From NCBI GenBank assembly GCA_963969595.1, contig OZ018411.1:560501-624500 (forward strand): a stretch of 64,000 nucleotides of DNA. Direction: 5' to 3'. The notes below the pieces were generated by a model. That model saw nothing but the letters and a program-made list of their open reading frames with translations. It did not search any database and was not told the origin of the DNA. Shown piece after piece: positions 37,015 through 48,700 of this stretch (positions are counted from its first letter, which is position 1; each line of letters begins with the position of its first letter). This DNA comes from Neckera pumila. Taxonomy: Eukaryota > Streptophyta > Bryopsida > Hypnales > Neckeraceae. The position numbers were made by a program, and so were the translations under genes.

Positions 37015-38041
37015 TTGTCAAAGAAAAGCTTGGCAGTATCTTGTCCACAAAGAGTTCACAAGGAAAGACTTGTCCTTCCTCCACTTCCAATTCCTAAGGG
37101 CTCACATTGTTACCTTGATCACACACAATGTCATTCAAAAGTCTTGTCTACAAAGAGTTCACAAGGAAAGACTTGTCCACAAAGAGTTCACTTTTCATCT
37201 ATAAAATGTTCAAGATTCATACAAGACTATGTAGATTGTTAGCAAAAATCCCAACTCAAGTTCAAACTGATGATTATGTATGACTTTTGCAGCGAAATAT
37301 CTAAACAAAGCTAGATCATCAAAGGCTAGGCCATTTAAGATTACTTAACATATAAACTGGATCAATTATCGTCTCCAATTGCCATCTAATGTATAATTTC
37401 TCAATTTTCATGTTCCTTTATTAGAATCCTCTAGTAAACCAAGTATCCCAAGAAGAAGACCTTTGCCATTGCTTGCAATTGAAGTCAACAATAAAATGGA
37501 ATATGAAGTTGAAGAAATCCTTGATTCATGCATCAATCATATGCACTAAGAATATTTTATACACTAGAAAGGCTACAAAATTCAAAAACACATTTGTTTG
37601 AGGAACCTTCTTCCAATATTATTCATGCACCTAAGAAGATCCATGAAATTCATTAGTTATATCTTGACAAATCAAAGGTATTCAACCATAAAAAGTCTTT
37701 AAAACGTCATGGCCAAGCTTCTACAATCAACACATAACTAGTTACATTTATAATTCAATCAACTTGTAGCATCCTTTTGAGCTCAAGCTTTAGTCTTTTG
37801 CATTCAACTTTAGGAAGACTTTTTTACTCTAATATGTCAAACTAGAGGGTCTTTACAGAGCTTCAAGATTCCAAATAACATTTTGAGCTTAAGCTTTTTA
37901 TGCCACAGTTATCGAACCAACCATTGCAACCTTTACAATTAATTTCAAAACAAAGGCGGATCTTCAATACAACAAAAATGACCTTGAATTGATCGACTAC
38001 GGCATGACAATCTTCAACTTGATACTCAAACCTTAATAATC
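37015..38041. other. Intergenic, possible continuation of the copia relic
   Basis: Contains a direct repeat (CACAAAGAGTTCACAAGGAA near 37046 and 37149). AT-rich with only short frames; no conserved copia motif was found past 37010. Confidence 0.45.
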
Positions 38042-38198
38042 CACTACAAAGGAGCAGTGTCAATTCGGACATTTTTTTGTCAATTTTTTGTCAATTTTGA
38101 CATTATTTTGTCAATTTTCTGTCAATTTGGACATTTTTTTGACAGGATTTTGTCAGTTCGGACATTTTAGTCAATTTGGACACTGTTTTCTTGTAGTG
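38042..38198. mobile_element. 157-bp CACTA-type miniature element
   Basis: Ends CACTACAAAGGAGCAGTGTC and GACACTGTTTTCTTGTAGTG are inverted repeats beginning with CACTA. The interior is made of repeats of the GTCAATTTGGACATTTT type, like CACTA subterminal repeats. A clean 3-bp target duplication is not visible (ATC against ATA). Confidence 0.75.
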
Positions 38199-39378
38199 AT
38201 ATCTTATTGCAGATTGCAATCTCAATCCGGATGATTCAAAAATTACCTTCCAAAGATGTTTTGAAGGTCTCACCAATAATGAATAATATCTTGAGTTTTG
38301 TCCTTAGAAAGAAGTCATGGTCACAATCGATGGCTAAGTGGCCCATACAATCTTTGTCAAGAAACCAACAAACACTTTACATTGTAGAAACTGTTTATAG
38401 GAGTATCTTTGAACTTTTTTAGACATGAAATATGGGTCACTTGTGCTCCTCTTGGACCTTGTCACTAAATTGAATTTCATTTGTTTATATAGACAAATGG
38501 AAAGAACACACGTGCCTGACTGCAAAAAAATCATGAAGCAACTATTTAAAAAAATATTGTGACCACTATAGATAGAGTAAGTTGACCATTATGAATACAA
38601 TTTTTGTTGGTTCTAGAAAAATCTAGAGACTCTTTTGGGACAATTGGACAATATACTTCAAAAACTCGTAACAAACTCATACTTTGTCAAAATACTTTGC
38701 CAAAATCATACTTTGTCAAAATAATATATTTTAATTGCTCACCTTTTCTCACAATTGTCTATGTGGGAAAAAAGACTAAAAAATTTCAACAATGCCAGGA
38801 GGGCAAACCAGTCACTCTGCCCGGGATGGGGTGGTTTACCTTAAACCAGCTGGTAACTTATGACAGGTATTGCCAGTCTGCCCCTGGCATGACTGGGACG
38901 TAATAAGGTCGAATATACAAAATTTTCACCACCATTTACCAAAAACATTGGGTCAATATAAGATTCCCTGAAAATACATAATTTCTGATAATAGGCCCTG
39001 GAACCTAAGATAGACCTAAGGACGAATCTCTCATATAGATAACTATTTCCCATCATTCTAAACCCTAATAAAGGGTCCCCTCTGGACACGTCTTTGACGC
39101 TCCTGATCTACATATCATATGGCAAGGCGAAGAGAGCGCGGGGATGTTGTTAGAGTCATTTTCCAACCCCTGACCAAGACCATAACTTTGTAACACATAA
39201 AACCAAGTTACAATGAAGAATTTCTCATTCTGAGTAACATGAAATCATGATCCTCATCAAACCAAGAGTTTCATACACGATATGGCAACACACAGAATTG
39301 ATAGCATTCCATATATCTCAACATTTTGCATACATAGAACAATTGATAGCCTGTGCTTGGTTAGGAGTGCTGATTAAT
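38199..39378. other. Intergenic, no gene recognised
   Basis: 38790-38900 has an imperfect inverted repeat (GCCAGGAGGGCAAACCAGT against the complement of CCAGTCTGCCCCTGGC). Nothing else recognised. Confidence 0.45.
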
Positions 39379-42300
39379 TTACCAGTAATCACCACAAGAA
39401 CACACGCCATCTCTGAAGTGGTGAAAGCGACCAGCATCCCTTGCCACAATCTCTCGTTGAGTCACCTTGGAAATGATCTTGGCTGCGGTATGGCAATCTG
39501 AACAGCGAAGATTCTTGTAAACGCGAATTGGTACTCCATGCGGTTCCCGCAAGAGCCTATAAGCAATGGCCAACTTCTCGCTGTGCGAGCAAAGCGCAAC
39601 TTCTTTCTCTTTCTCATCCATAATCCGCAATACTCGTCGGGTATCAGGAGTGTAACCATCAGCCCTGATTTTCTCACTCAATCTGTTCAACTCAGCGTAG
39701 ATCTCCTTCGTTTCTGGGTGAGAAGTATCCCCCTGCAACGAAGTCATGGACCTTATTGTCAACTTCAATCCAGCTACGACCTGGCTCCTTCCGTATACCT
39801 CTCTCCTGCATCATACTGCGCACCCATACCACCGCCTCCCACTTACCAGCTGCCGCATAGATGTTCGAAAGAAGCACAAATGCAGAAGCATCCTTGGGTT
39901 CCAACTTGAAACACTCTTTAGCGGTCAATTCACCCAACTCAACATTACCGTAAGTTCTACAGGCACCAAGCAAAGCTCACCAAGTTGCTCCATTGGGTTC
40001 AACTGGTATATTCCCAATCAAGACCTTGGCTTCCTCCAAGTGCCCTGCACGGCCAAGAAGATCCACCATGCAGGTATGATGCACAACAGTAGGTTCAATG
40101 CCATAAACTGACGACATAGCCAGAAAGAGTTGACGGCCTTCATCAACGAACCCTCCATGGCTACAGGTCGACAACACGGCCACAAATGAGGACGCATCAG
40201 GTTTCACGCCGACGGCATTCATTTTCTTGAAGAGATCCAGAGCTTCACGCCCACCCATGTTGTGCAAGTCCACCAATCATCACAGTCCACGTGATAACAT
40301 TGCACTCATCCATTCTATCAAAAACTCGTCGGGCATCATCAACACTGCCGCTCTTTGCATACATGTGACAAGTGCACTGCCCACACGCATCTCTGAATGA
40401 AGTCCCGAGTCGACAACATGGCTGTCAACTTCCTTCGCCCAGTCCAAAGCCCCCGTACTTGCAGAGGGATTCAGGATGCTCAGAAATGTAATTGCATTTG
40501 GTACACAGCCCGCTCTTTGCATTTGGAGAAAGAGATTGTATGCTTCAACACCATTGCCACTTTCCGCATATGCTCCAATCATTGCACTTTATGTGATTAC
40601 ATCGCGTGCCTCCATTCGGTCAAAAAGTTGGCGAGCGTCATCAATGCGGTCAACCTTTGTATAAATATGCAGCAGTGCCGCGCCCACGCGGAAATCCGAC
40701 TCAAGTCCTGCTTCAAGGACGTGGCTATGAACCTCCTTCAGCCACTCCAAATCGCCTGCAATCGCAGATGCATTCAGGATTCTTGTGAATGTGCTTGCAT
40801 CTGGTTTGAAACCTTCCTGTTTCATTTGGAGAAGAAGTTGATGTGCTTCCACACCACACAACCACTTTCCACATACGCTCCAATCATCACATTCCACGTT
40901 ATGAGGTCGCGCTTCTCCATTCTGTCGAAAACGAGTCGGGCACAAGGGACACTACCAGTCTTGGCATATGCGCGAACAAGCGCATTGCACACGCGCAAAT
41001 CGGAGAAGAGTCCCGCTTCCACGGCCACACAGTGAACCTCTTTCACCCACTCCAAAGCGCTGGCGTCTGCAAACGCATTCAGTACCCTCGTATAAGTGAT
41101 GGCATCTGGTTGGAAGCCTTCCCTCTTCATCTGCAAAAAGAGTCGATGTCCTTCCACACCACAACCATTGTCAGCATACGCGCCAATCATCACGGTCCAT
41201 GTGATGACATCACGCTTCTTCATGCTCTCAAACAGTCGTTGGGCATCGTCAATACTGCCCATCTTCGCGTATGAGTGAATGAGCACATTGCCCACACGCA
41301 AATCCGACCCAAGTCCATCTTCCCGGGCACAGCTCTGAACCTCAGCCGCCCACTCCAACGCCCCTGCGCTTGTACATGCATTCAAAATCCTCATATAAGT
41401 GATGGCACCTGATGTAAAGCCTTCCCGCACCATTTGGAGGAAGACGGGGGTGCGCGTCCGCACCACGTCCATTGTCTGCATACACTCCAATCAAAACAGT
41501 CCATGTGATGACATCGCGCTCCTTCATCCTGTCAAATACTTGGCGGGCATCATCAACATATGAACAAGGGCATTGCCCACACGCAAATCGGAAATCGAGT
41601 CCTGCTTGAATTGACGGCATGATTGTGGACATCCTTTACCCATGGCAACGCTCCTGCACTTGCTGAAGGATTCAGAAGGCTCAGAACAGTGACTGCGTTG
41701 GGAACACAGCGCTCTTTCTGCATTTGGAGAAAGAACTCATACGCTTCAACACCACAACCACTTTCTGCATAGACGCCAATCATCACAGTCCACGAAATCA
41801 CATTATGATGGCTAAGTTTCTCAATGCTTGCCTTTGCCTCCTTCAGTGACCCACACTTGGCATACATCTGAATTAGCGCAGTCCCTACATGCACATCGAA
41901 TTCAAGATCAGCATGTCTTATTAAGGCATGAATTTTCTCGACCCGATTCCAAGGCCGATGGACTGGCATAAGCCTTCAGGATGCTCGAGTAAATAACCTC
42001 AGTTGACTGGAACCCTTCTTGGCGCATTTGATCCAGAACATCCATTGCATCTTGAGCATGGGACTGTGAGCATAACCTCCAATCATGCTGTTCCAACTAT
42101 AAACATCCTTCTTCACAAGTGCATCAAACACCTGCCGAGCATCTTGCAATCTCCCACATCGGATATACACTCTCAATAGATTGTTGGCCACATATAGGTT
42201 TTCGCTCATTCCACTCTTGATGATGCAATCGTGGAGCTGTTTGGTGGCTGCAAGGTGTGTCTTCTTCAAGAACCGCTTCAGAACATCAACATACGTGTAC

Positions 42301-42460
42301 GAGTCTACAGCAATGCCTTGTTCCACACAAGTTTTCAACACAGCAATTGCTTCAGTCGCACTTCTTGCTTTTCGTAGGTGCATGCCGTCACGGCCACCTC
42401 CAACGACGGGCCTGGACTCTCCTGAACAAGAAGGCAAAGTGCTTCTGATTTCATTGATGC
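39379..42460 (-). pseudogene. PPR protein of the PLS-DYW class, broken by frameshifts and stops
   Basis: About eleven PPR repeats can be read in sequence from near 42437 (YVANNLLRVYIRCGRLQDAR) to 39977, followed by E/E+ motifs (YGNVELGELTAKECFKLEP) and a DYW domain (HSEKLAIAY, CHTAAKIISKV, ending GVCSCGDYW at the stop, 39379). Such proteins specify C-to-U RNA editing in organelles; HSE and CxxCH-type residues of the deaminase are present. The frame is broken: shifts near 42090, 41970, 41560-41600, 41400-41480, 40850-40950, 40380, 40255 and 39730; an in-frame TAA at 40589-40591 where Trp is expected; and a TGA at about 39974-39976 after ATW. Near 41560 about 18 bp of a repeat is missing. The last shift is one extra G in a G-run, so some breaks could be assembly errors; the rest suggest a pseudogene. 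Confidence 0.82.
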
Positions 42461-43165
42461 CCTTGGGTAGCCTGACTCATCAATGAAAACATCTTTAGAT
42501 ACCTTTCCAGAGATAAACAATAATTCACAAACTGAAAAATACAAGACCAGAAGTGCATCCTATAGAGCAAAGAAAGGGGACACCATGTTGAATAAACAAA
42601 AACCCTCAAACGAAGTAAAAATCACAAATTTTATGGTTGCACCTACTTCTTGTCCATAAAGAAGGGACACAACTCAAGTTCTAAAATTACGTACTCGTGC
42701 CAGTACCTGCTAGATTGTGCTGTGCCCTGAGGGTCATTCCTGCGATAACCAGCATGTGATCGCGATTTTGTTTTCAATCATCAATTCGAGCTAAGTTGCC
42801 TTAACCCATGGTGGAATTGACCAACCGTCTATCCAAAGTGCTTTCCTTGTCACCGTGTGTTTAAAGTCAGGTGATCTGGCATTCCTCTGTGGCCACCACA
42901 ACCCATGATCAAATCCAGAAAACCACACTAATGTTTGTTCTGCGTCCAGCAATTCACAACCTCAATCCACTATCCACAATCCACTACGAAGGAATATAGG
43001 CAATTAAAGACTGAAATAATCTGATCAGGGTACACCCCCCTCAAGAAACAACTAACAATGCAAGACTCAAACTGATTGTTTCCTGGAGTGTCCATGAAAA
43101 CAAGAAACATTCCCCACTTGTTGATCCAGGTCTTACATCCACTTCCTATCATCAAATAGTCATAC
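42461..43165. other. Region between the PPR frame and the OSB-like exons
   Basis: Probably intron or decayed coding sequence. A GTCAG acceptor near 42470 would lead in frame into the PPR reading (GINEIRSTLPSCSGESR). No other domain was recognised. Confidence 0.4.
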
Positions 43166-43562
43166 CCTGTCACCTCGGCTGTCCCACCATTCCGTAGAAT
43201 TCCCAAAATACTCTTCCCAAAGTTGTTCAAGAGTCTGTGTTTCATCGGAATCCACTGCAAACACAATTATTCATGTCGGTCACATTCTCTCCTCAAGGAA
43301 AGTCAAGCTCCAGAAACAACGGTGGCCGTATGACACATACCTCGAGTATTGGAACTCGGTGATGATCTCTTCCAAACTGATGAATACGACGAACACCCAA
43401 TTCTGCCACTGCTTCGAGCAGGAGAGGACGAGAGGACGGATAAAGAGGGGTAGACAGGCCATTGAGACTTGAAGACTGGGACCACACGAACATCCTGGTC
43501 ATACAAGTCCCCAAACTTGTGTCCATGAGCAACTTCGCACCATTAAAAGCAAACGCTTCCAT
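43166..43562 (-). pseudogene. 5' gene fragment with an OSB-like WWDxR motif, two exons, possibly the front of the PPR gene
   Basis: A leader exon (43341-43562) begins MEAFAFNGAKLL and has a strong donor (CTCGAG then GTATGT). An 86-nt intron (43255-43340) ends GTTTGCAG. Exon 43166-43254 then reads DETQTLEQLWEEYFGNSTEW followed by WDSRGDR, which resembles the LW..FF.NP..WWDNR start of the PDF motif of organellar single-stranded DNA-binding proteins (family knowledge). The frame entering this exon needs phase 1, but the ATG frame of the leader leaves phase 0, so either the leader is frameshifted or another start is used. After a GTATGA donor the next block (near 43085) is degenerate. It may be a separate OSB-like relic or the N-terminal part of the adjacent PPR gene. 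Confidence 0.45.
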
Positions 43563-43575
43563 CAAAACCGGGGAC

Positions 43576-43592
43576 TAGGGTTTAGGGTTTAG
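43576..43592 (-). promoter_or_regulatory. Telo-box motifs upstream of the leader exon
   Basis: On the minus strand this reads CTAAACCCTAAACCCTA, 14 nt before the ATG at 43562. AAACCCTA telo-boxes are common near the starts of plant housekeeping and organelle-related genes, which supports a real gene start here. Confidence 0.6.
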
Positions 43593-43952
43593 TCAAACCA
43601 AGCTCATATCCGGTTACTTTTGGAAAAAAAAAAAAGCCTTTATCTAACATGTGTGTGAAGGAGTCCACAAAGGTCCAACCCATGTTACAAGTCATTCAAA
43701 CGCTTATTAACTCACGCGTGCACTAACTTAGTTTCACAAACTGATAAATAGCCTCTGTGGTTGTTGCCCACAATGCAACTCTTGTCTGCTATCTAGTCGA
43801 GTAAGCAAGCCCATCACGGTCGGCCTGCATCCACATTGAACATTGGATCAATGGCATTAGTGTCAACGACAGATATTTAAACCAAAACTATGTGGCCTCG
43901 ACACACAAAGCACCGATCAGGAACCACATTTTGTAGTGTAGATTGAAAGAAG

Positions 43953-44135
43953 AACCACATGTTCACATCAAATTGATCAGAATTGGACAGAATCAGTACA
44001 CAACAAACGGATGAAGTTGCCAAATGTCAAATAGATGACTTCTGCAAAACGAGTAGTTTCACTTGAGTTTCAGTTTGCTCTACAGCATGGGCCATATCTC
44101 CATTTGAAATTCAATGGCGGGAGTGATTCTTAAGC
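43953..44135. repeat. ~180-bp direct repeat (left copy)
   Basis: Nearly identical to 51869-52047, from ACCACATGTTCA to GGGAGTGATTCTTAAGC, including GATGAAGTTGCCAAATGTCA. It ends where element C3 begins. Confidence 0.88.
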
Positions 44136-44136
44136 C

Positions 44137-45068
44137 TTAACCGCTAAGAGGACTAACATGCGTTTTTTGGCTGTATAGAAATTTTGGACAGGTACGTGTA
44201 ACTAGAGATATCCATATTTGAGGCTGAAATTTTAATAGAAGGTGGGGGTAAGGAATATCTTCATGTGTACCAAGTTTCATGACATTTCAAAATACGAGTC
44301 AAAAGTTGTGACCTAATAAGTTACTTTCTTTTGTAACTGGGCAATTTGGCCATATAAAAAAAAATCATTTTTTCCGGAATTTTTTTTTTGAATTTGGTTC
44401 TCCACATTTCTATATACTTAAAAAGCTTTGAGTCATTCCATTTCAATCAATGAGTCAAAAGTATGAGGGTTTTTGAATTGCGGGCAGTTATAGATTCGCT
44501 ACTCTAAAAAAAACTTTAAAGTCGTTTATTTAACTCAATTTTCAATATTTTTGGAAAAAAGTAAAATCCTAGGATGTAGATTGATTATTACAACATTACA
44601 ACCGTTGGGATTGGGCATTTTTAAATTCCATGATTAAATTTTTAACAATTTAGTATTTTGAATCATTTTCTACTTCTTTCTACTTATTATTTTTTTCCTA
44701 TATGTTGTACAATTTCAAATGATGTGAAATTTTTCAAGCATATAGACAACTTAATTAGGAAATTGAATTCAAAGAAGCACCACCTTTATTGGCATTTTTT
44801 CAATGAAAAGTGAGCTTGCAAAGTGGAGCTGCCCGGTTTTTCACAGGATTGAAAAAATGGTTTTTAAGACTTTGAATGCTTATATCTTATGATCCACATG
44901 GTGGAATTTTCTGAAATTTTTACCACATGTTTTCAAAATATCATACTACAAGATCCTATGGTTACATGTGTCAAAATTGTTTTTTTCCAAAAATTTGATA
45001 GTTGTAATAGAAATGGCAGTTTTGGAGCATTTTTGGTGATTATATAGTCATGAAACTTTAGGGGTTAA
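44137..45068 (+). mobile_element. TTAA-flanked miniature element, family C (copy C3)
   Basis: 932 bp from TTAACCGCTAAGAGGACTAA to GAAACTTTAGGGGTTAA; the same length as C4 and collinear with it. Confidence 0.88.
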
Positions 45069-45189
45069 ACGATGTTGGTTTGTCTTCCTCACCGTATTTC
45101 CAGCCGTCAGAATCTGATTTTTGGCCCCCCGGGAGTGCAAATACGGAAAAATAAATTAAATAAATAAATAAACAATTTTTTCTTTGGAA

Positions 45190-45333
45190 AAAAACATTTA
45201 AAATTTTTCAATCTGACGTGGCACTAATGTAGCACCAAAAGTGTTGACATGGCACCATTCATGACACGTCAAATTTCAGATTTTTTACATATATATATAT
45301 ATATATATATATAGTTTTAATTTAATTTTTAAT
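45190..45333. repeat. Left half of the dispersed CTGACGTGG repeat, cut by the copia element
   Basis: AATCTGACGTGGCACTAATG and GACACGTCAAATTTCAGA match 7190-7270. A (TA)n run at 45289-45312 follows. The repeat resumes at 50743 with TTTCTATAATTGCACAG. Confidence 0.8.
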
Positions 45334-45607
45334 TGACAGTACGTTTTCACTCGGACTCCATCTCTCGATAAGAGATGAAGCTGCCTACGTACCTCAGGCT
45401 CAAAATCACATTACTTCTGAATAGCCTAAGGATCAGAGTGATGATACGTAGTTCTGGCTGAGAAGCAACGCGACTCCTCAGAACCTCAACCTTTAAGAGG
45501 TACAACCTTAACCTTGAAGAGGTACGAACTAGTGGTATGAAACGGCAGTATACTGACCGTATACGCATACGTAGCCAAGCTACCTGACCATTGACCAGGT
45601 CTCGACA
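45334..45607 (-). repeat. 3' LTR of the copia element
   Basis: 274 bp with the same TG..CA ends as the 5' LTR and offset from it by exactly 5109 bp. A 73-residue frame seen in both LTRs only reflects their identity. Confidence 0.95.
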
Positions 45608-45618
45608 TTCCCCCTCTT
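45608..45618 (-). other. Polypurine tract of the copia element
   Basis: AAGAGGGGGAA on the minus strand, directly before the 3' LTR; the expected primer site for plus-strand DNA synthesis. Confidence 0.85.
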
Positions 45619-45701
45619 GGCGGAGGTGGGATGCCAGAAAACCGGTTCTGTTTGACCTAATCGCAAAGTATCGTAGTTTTTCAAAATCCTGTCACTAGTC
45701 G

Positions 45702-48700
45702 TTATGAACTAAGTTGTGTCTTTTCCTTTCGGACTTGTGCTAACGATCGCATCTTCATTGACAACATATGTTTGTGATGGGAAGATGGTGGTAACGTTTT
45801 TGTAAACAAATCAGCGATGTTCTCGGCAGAGGTAATCTTCTCGATGGATATGGTGCCGATTTTTGTTTGCTCAGCAGCATAGAAGATTTTCGGTGTCAAA
45901 TGCTTCGTATTGTTGGATTTAATGAAACCTTCTGACATCTGGTGCCGGCAGGCGTCATTATCCTCGAAGATCTTCATAGGTTTTATATCAATCTCGAGAT
46001 TTGCTAACGTTTTTAGGCTTGATGACATATTTCGCAGCCAAACAGCTTCCTTGGTGGTGTCAAATAAGGCGATCAATTCAGCATGATTTGAAGATGTTGC
46101 GACTGTGGGTTGTAGCTTCGAACTCCAGGAGATCGCTGAATCAGCCATAGTAAAAACGTAGCCGGACTGCGACCTTCCTTTCTCAGGAGCCGACAGGTAC
46201 CCGGCATCTGCATAACCTTTAATCGGTTGGAAATTTCTTTCAAAAAGAATGCCGTAGTCTCTGGTCCCGTTCAAGTAACGTAGCATATGTTTTACTCCGC
46301 GCCAGTGTCGTTTAGTCGGTTCCGCGCTATGTCTTGACAATAAATGAGTTGAGAACTTCAGGTCTGGTCTTACATTTAGCGATAACCAAGACATTGACAT
46401 TACAGCGGTAATATATGGGTACTCCGAAGAGAGTATCTCTTCATTGTCTCGCAACGGACCATACTCGTCTTGATCCGTTTTTAGGGTTCTGACCGTTAAA
46501 GGTGTGGAGACTGGATGAGCCTCTGACATCGCGAATTTCTCGAGAAGTCTACTTGTATATGAAGTCATATGCAAGAATACAGAGCCGTCCTCAAAATGCT
46601 CTAGTTCCACGCCTAAGCATCTTGGAGTTCGTCCATAGTCCTTGACTTTGTACTTGTGTTTCATCAGGTCAACAGTTTTCTCGACTGCTGCCCGAGTGCC
46701 GAAGATATTTAAGTCGTCGACATAAATTGCGATCAGCACAAGGTGCTTTCCTCTGCGGTTCACAAATACACAAGGTGTGTATTTATTTGCTTTAAAACCC
46801 TGTTGGATCAGATAATCCGTTAAATTCTGGTACCATAGTCGTCCAGACTGTTTCAAGCCATAAATGGCTTTCTGGATCCTTACAACTTGACCCAGTTCTC
46901 TCTTTCTCTTCCTAGAGATGATATTCAGATTTTCAAGATTGGTAGGATCTGAGGAGGGGGCAAACGTCACACGTTTATGGCCCTTTCCCAAATCCTGCGT
47001 TTTCTTGTCGACTAGCTCTGCTTTTGCTCTCTGGGACTGTCCCGAGTTGCCCATATCCTGCATTGAGCTCTCTTTTGTCGAGTTGATGGATTCTACCCCT
47101 TCGGAGAGCTCCATATACATTTCTTTGTCCATCCTGCCATACAGGTAGGCTGTGACAATATCTAACAGTCTAAATGAGAGTCTTTCCTGCACAGCCAGAG
47201 CTATTAGGAATCTGAATGTAATTGAATCCATTACTGGGCTGTAGGTGAAATCATAGTCAATTCCAAACTGTTGAGTAAAGCCCTTCGCAACTAAACGTGC
47301 TTTATAGCGGATTATCTTTCCTTCAGAGTCTCTTTTCTTTGCAAAAACCCATTTAGAACGAATGGGTTTCATATCAAGTGTCTTAGGCTGCGGCACCCCA
47401 AAGACTTGTCTTTCTTTCATTGAATTCATCTCATCTTGCATTGCACGTTTCCAGTGCGGCCATTCTACTGATCTCTTTGCTTGTGGGACCGTTTTTGGTA
47501 TGTCAGGGTTTTCTAAAATAGCATTGACGGTGTGCACCATCAAGGCTTCATTCTTACAAATGGTTCGTCTATCCCAGACGTGATCAGTGAGTGCTACATC
47601 CGTTGCTTCTTCGAAGCTAGGCTGGTTAGTTGCTACTCCCCTTGGACCTTGTGTTACTCCCCCTGTCTCCGGCAATGCCCCCCCAGTAATATGTGGTGCT
47701 CTCCCTAAATTCTTTGGCTTATTTTTAGACCCTAAAGGACGTCCCCTTTTTCGTCGAATTTGAGAGACGTTCGCCGGTGTATTATCTGGTAGTATTCGTG
47801 CTGGAGTGTATTGGACTTGGGTGTAGGGGTTTTTTACAATATCAGGTGTGTCAGCAAAAGCATCAGGTAGCTTGCGAGCAAGTTCTCGCAGCCTCAGTAT
47901 TCGTTGCACTTCCCCATCGCAGCGATAATCTGGGCTGTCGTCAATTGTCGCTATATGCCAATTAATGTCTAAAACCGTGGCAGGCAGCTGTTCTTTGATT
48001 TCCATGAATGGAAAATGTTGTTCATCAAAATGGCAGTCTAGAAACCTTGCCCTAAATAGGTCTCCAGTTTTTGGTTCTATATACTTTATCAGGGAATTAC
48101 CTACGTTCCCAACGTAGATACCCTGCTTCCTCTGAGGTCCGAACTTTTTCCTTTTCGTGGGGTCAAGCGGCACCTCAACAGAACATCCGAATTTCCTTAA
48201 ATGTTTTATATTCGGTGCATTTCCCGTCGCTAACTGATGTGGACTCATCTTATTTCCTGCAGATGGGCGGTATCTAATGAGATCAGCAGCATGCATTACT
48301 GCGTGGCCCCAGGCCGTTAAAGGTAAGTTGGACTTGAGTAGCAGAGGACGAGCTATCCATTGTATTCTCCGAATTAAGCTTTCGGCGAGTCCATTCTGAA
48401 AATGGACTTCTGGTAGTGCTACTTCAAGTGTTATACCTTGTGCTGTGCAGTAATTTTGGAATGTTTTAGACGTAAACTCACCTGCCCCATCAACTCGAAT
48501 GTCCCTGACACCATTATCTGGAAATCTAACTTGCATCCTGATTAACTGTATCAACATCTTCGCGAAAGCGTGATTCCTTGTTGACAACAGGTTGACCTCA
48601 CTCCACCTTGAGGTGGAGTCTATCATCACCATAAAGTACCTAAATGGTCCTGATGGTGGTGATATCGGGCCACATATGTCAACCTGAATGCGATTGAGGA

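Noticed and set aside
40397..41035. 212-residue plus-strand frame opposite the PPR gene
   Set aside because: Antisense of PPR repeats; periodic because the PPR repeats are periodic.
45347..45568. 73-residue frame present identically in both LTRs
   Set aside because: Explained by LTR identity; no known LTR-coded product in copia elements.
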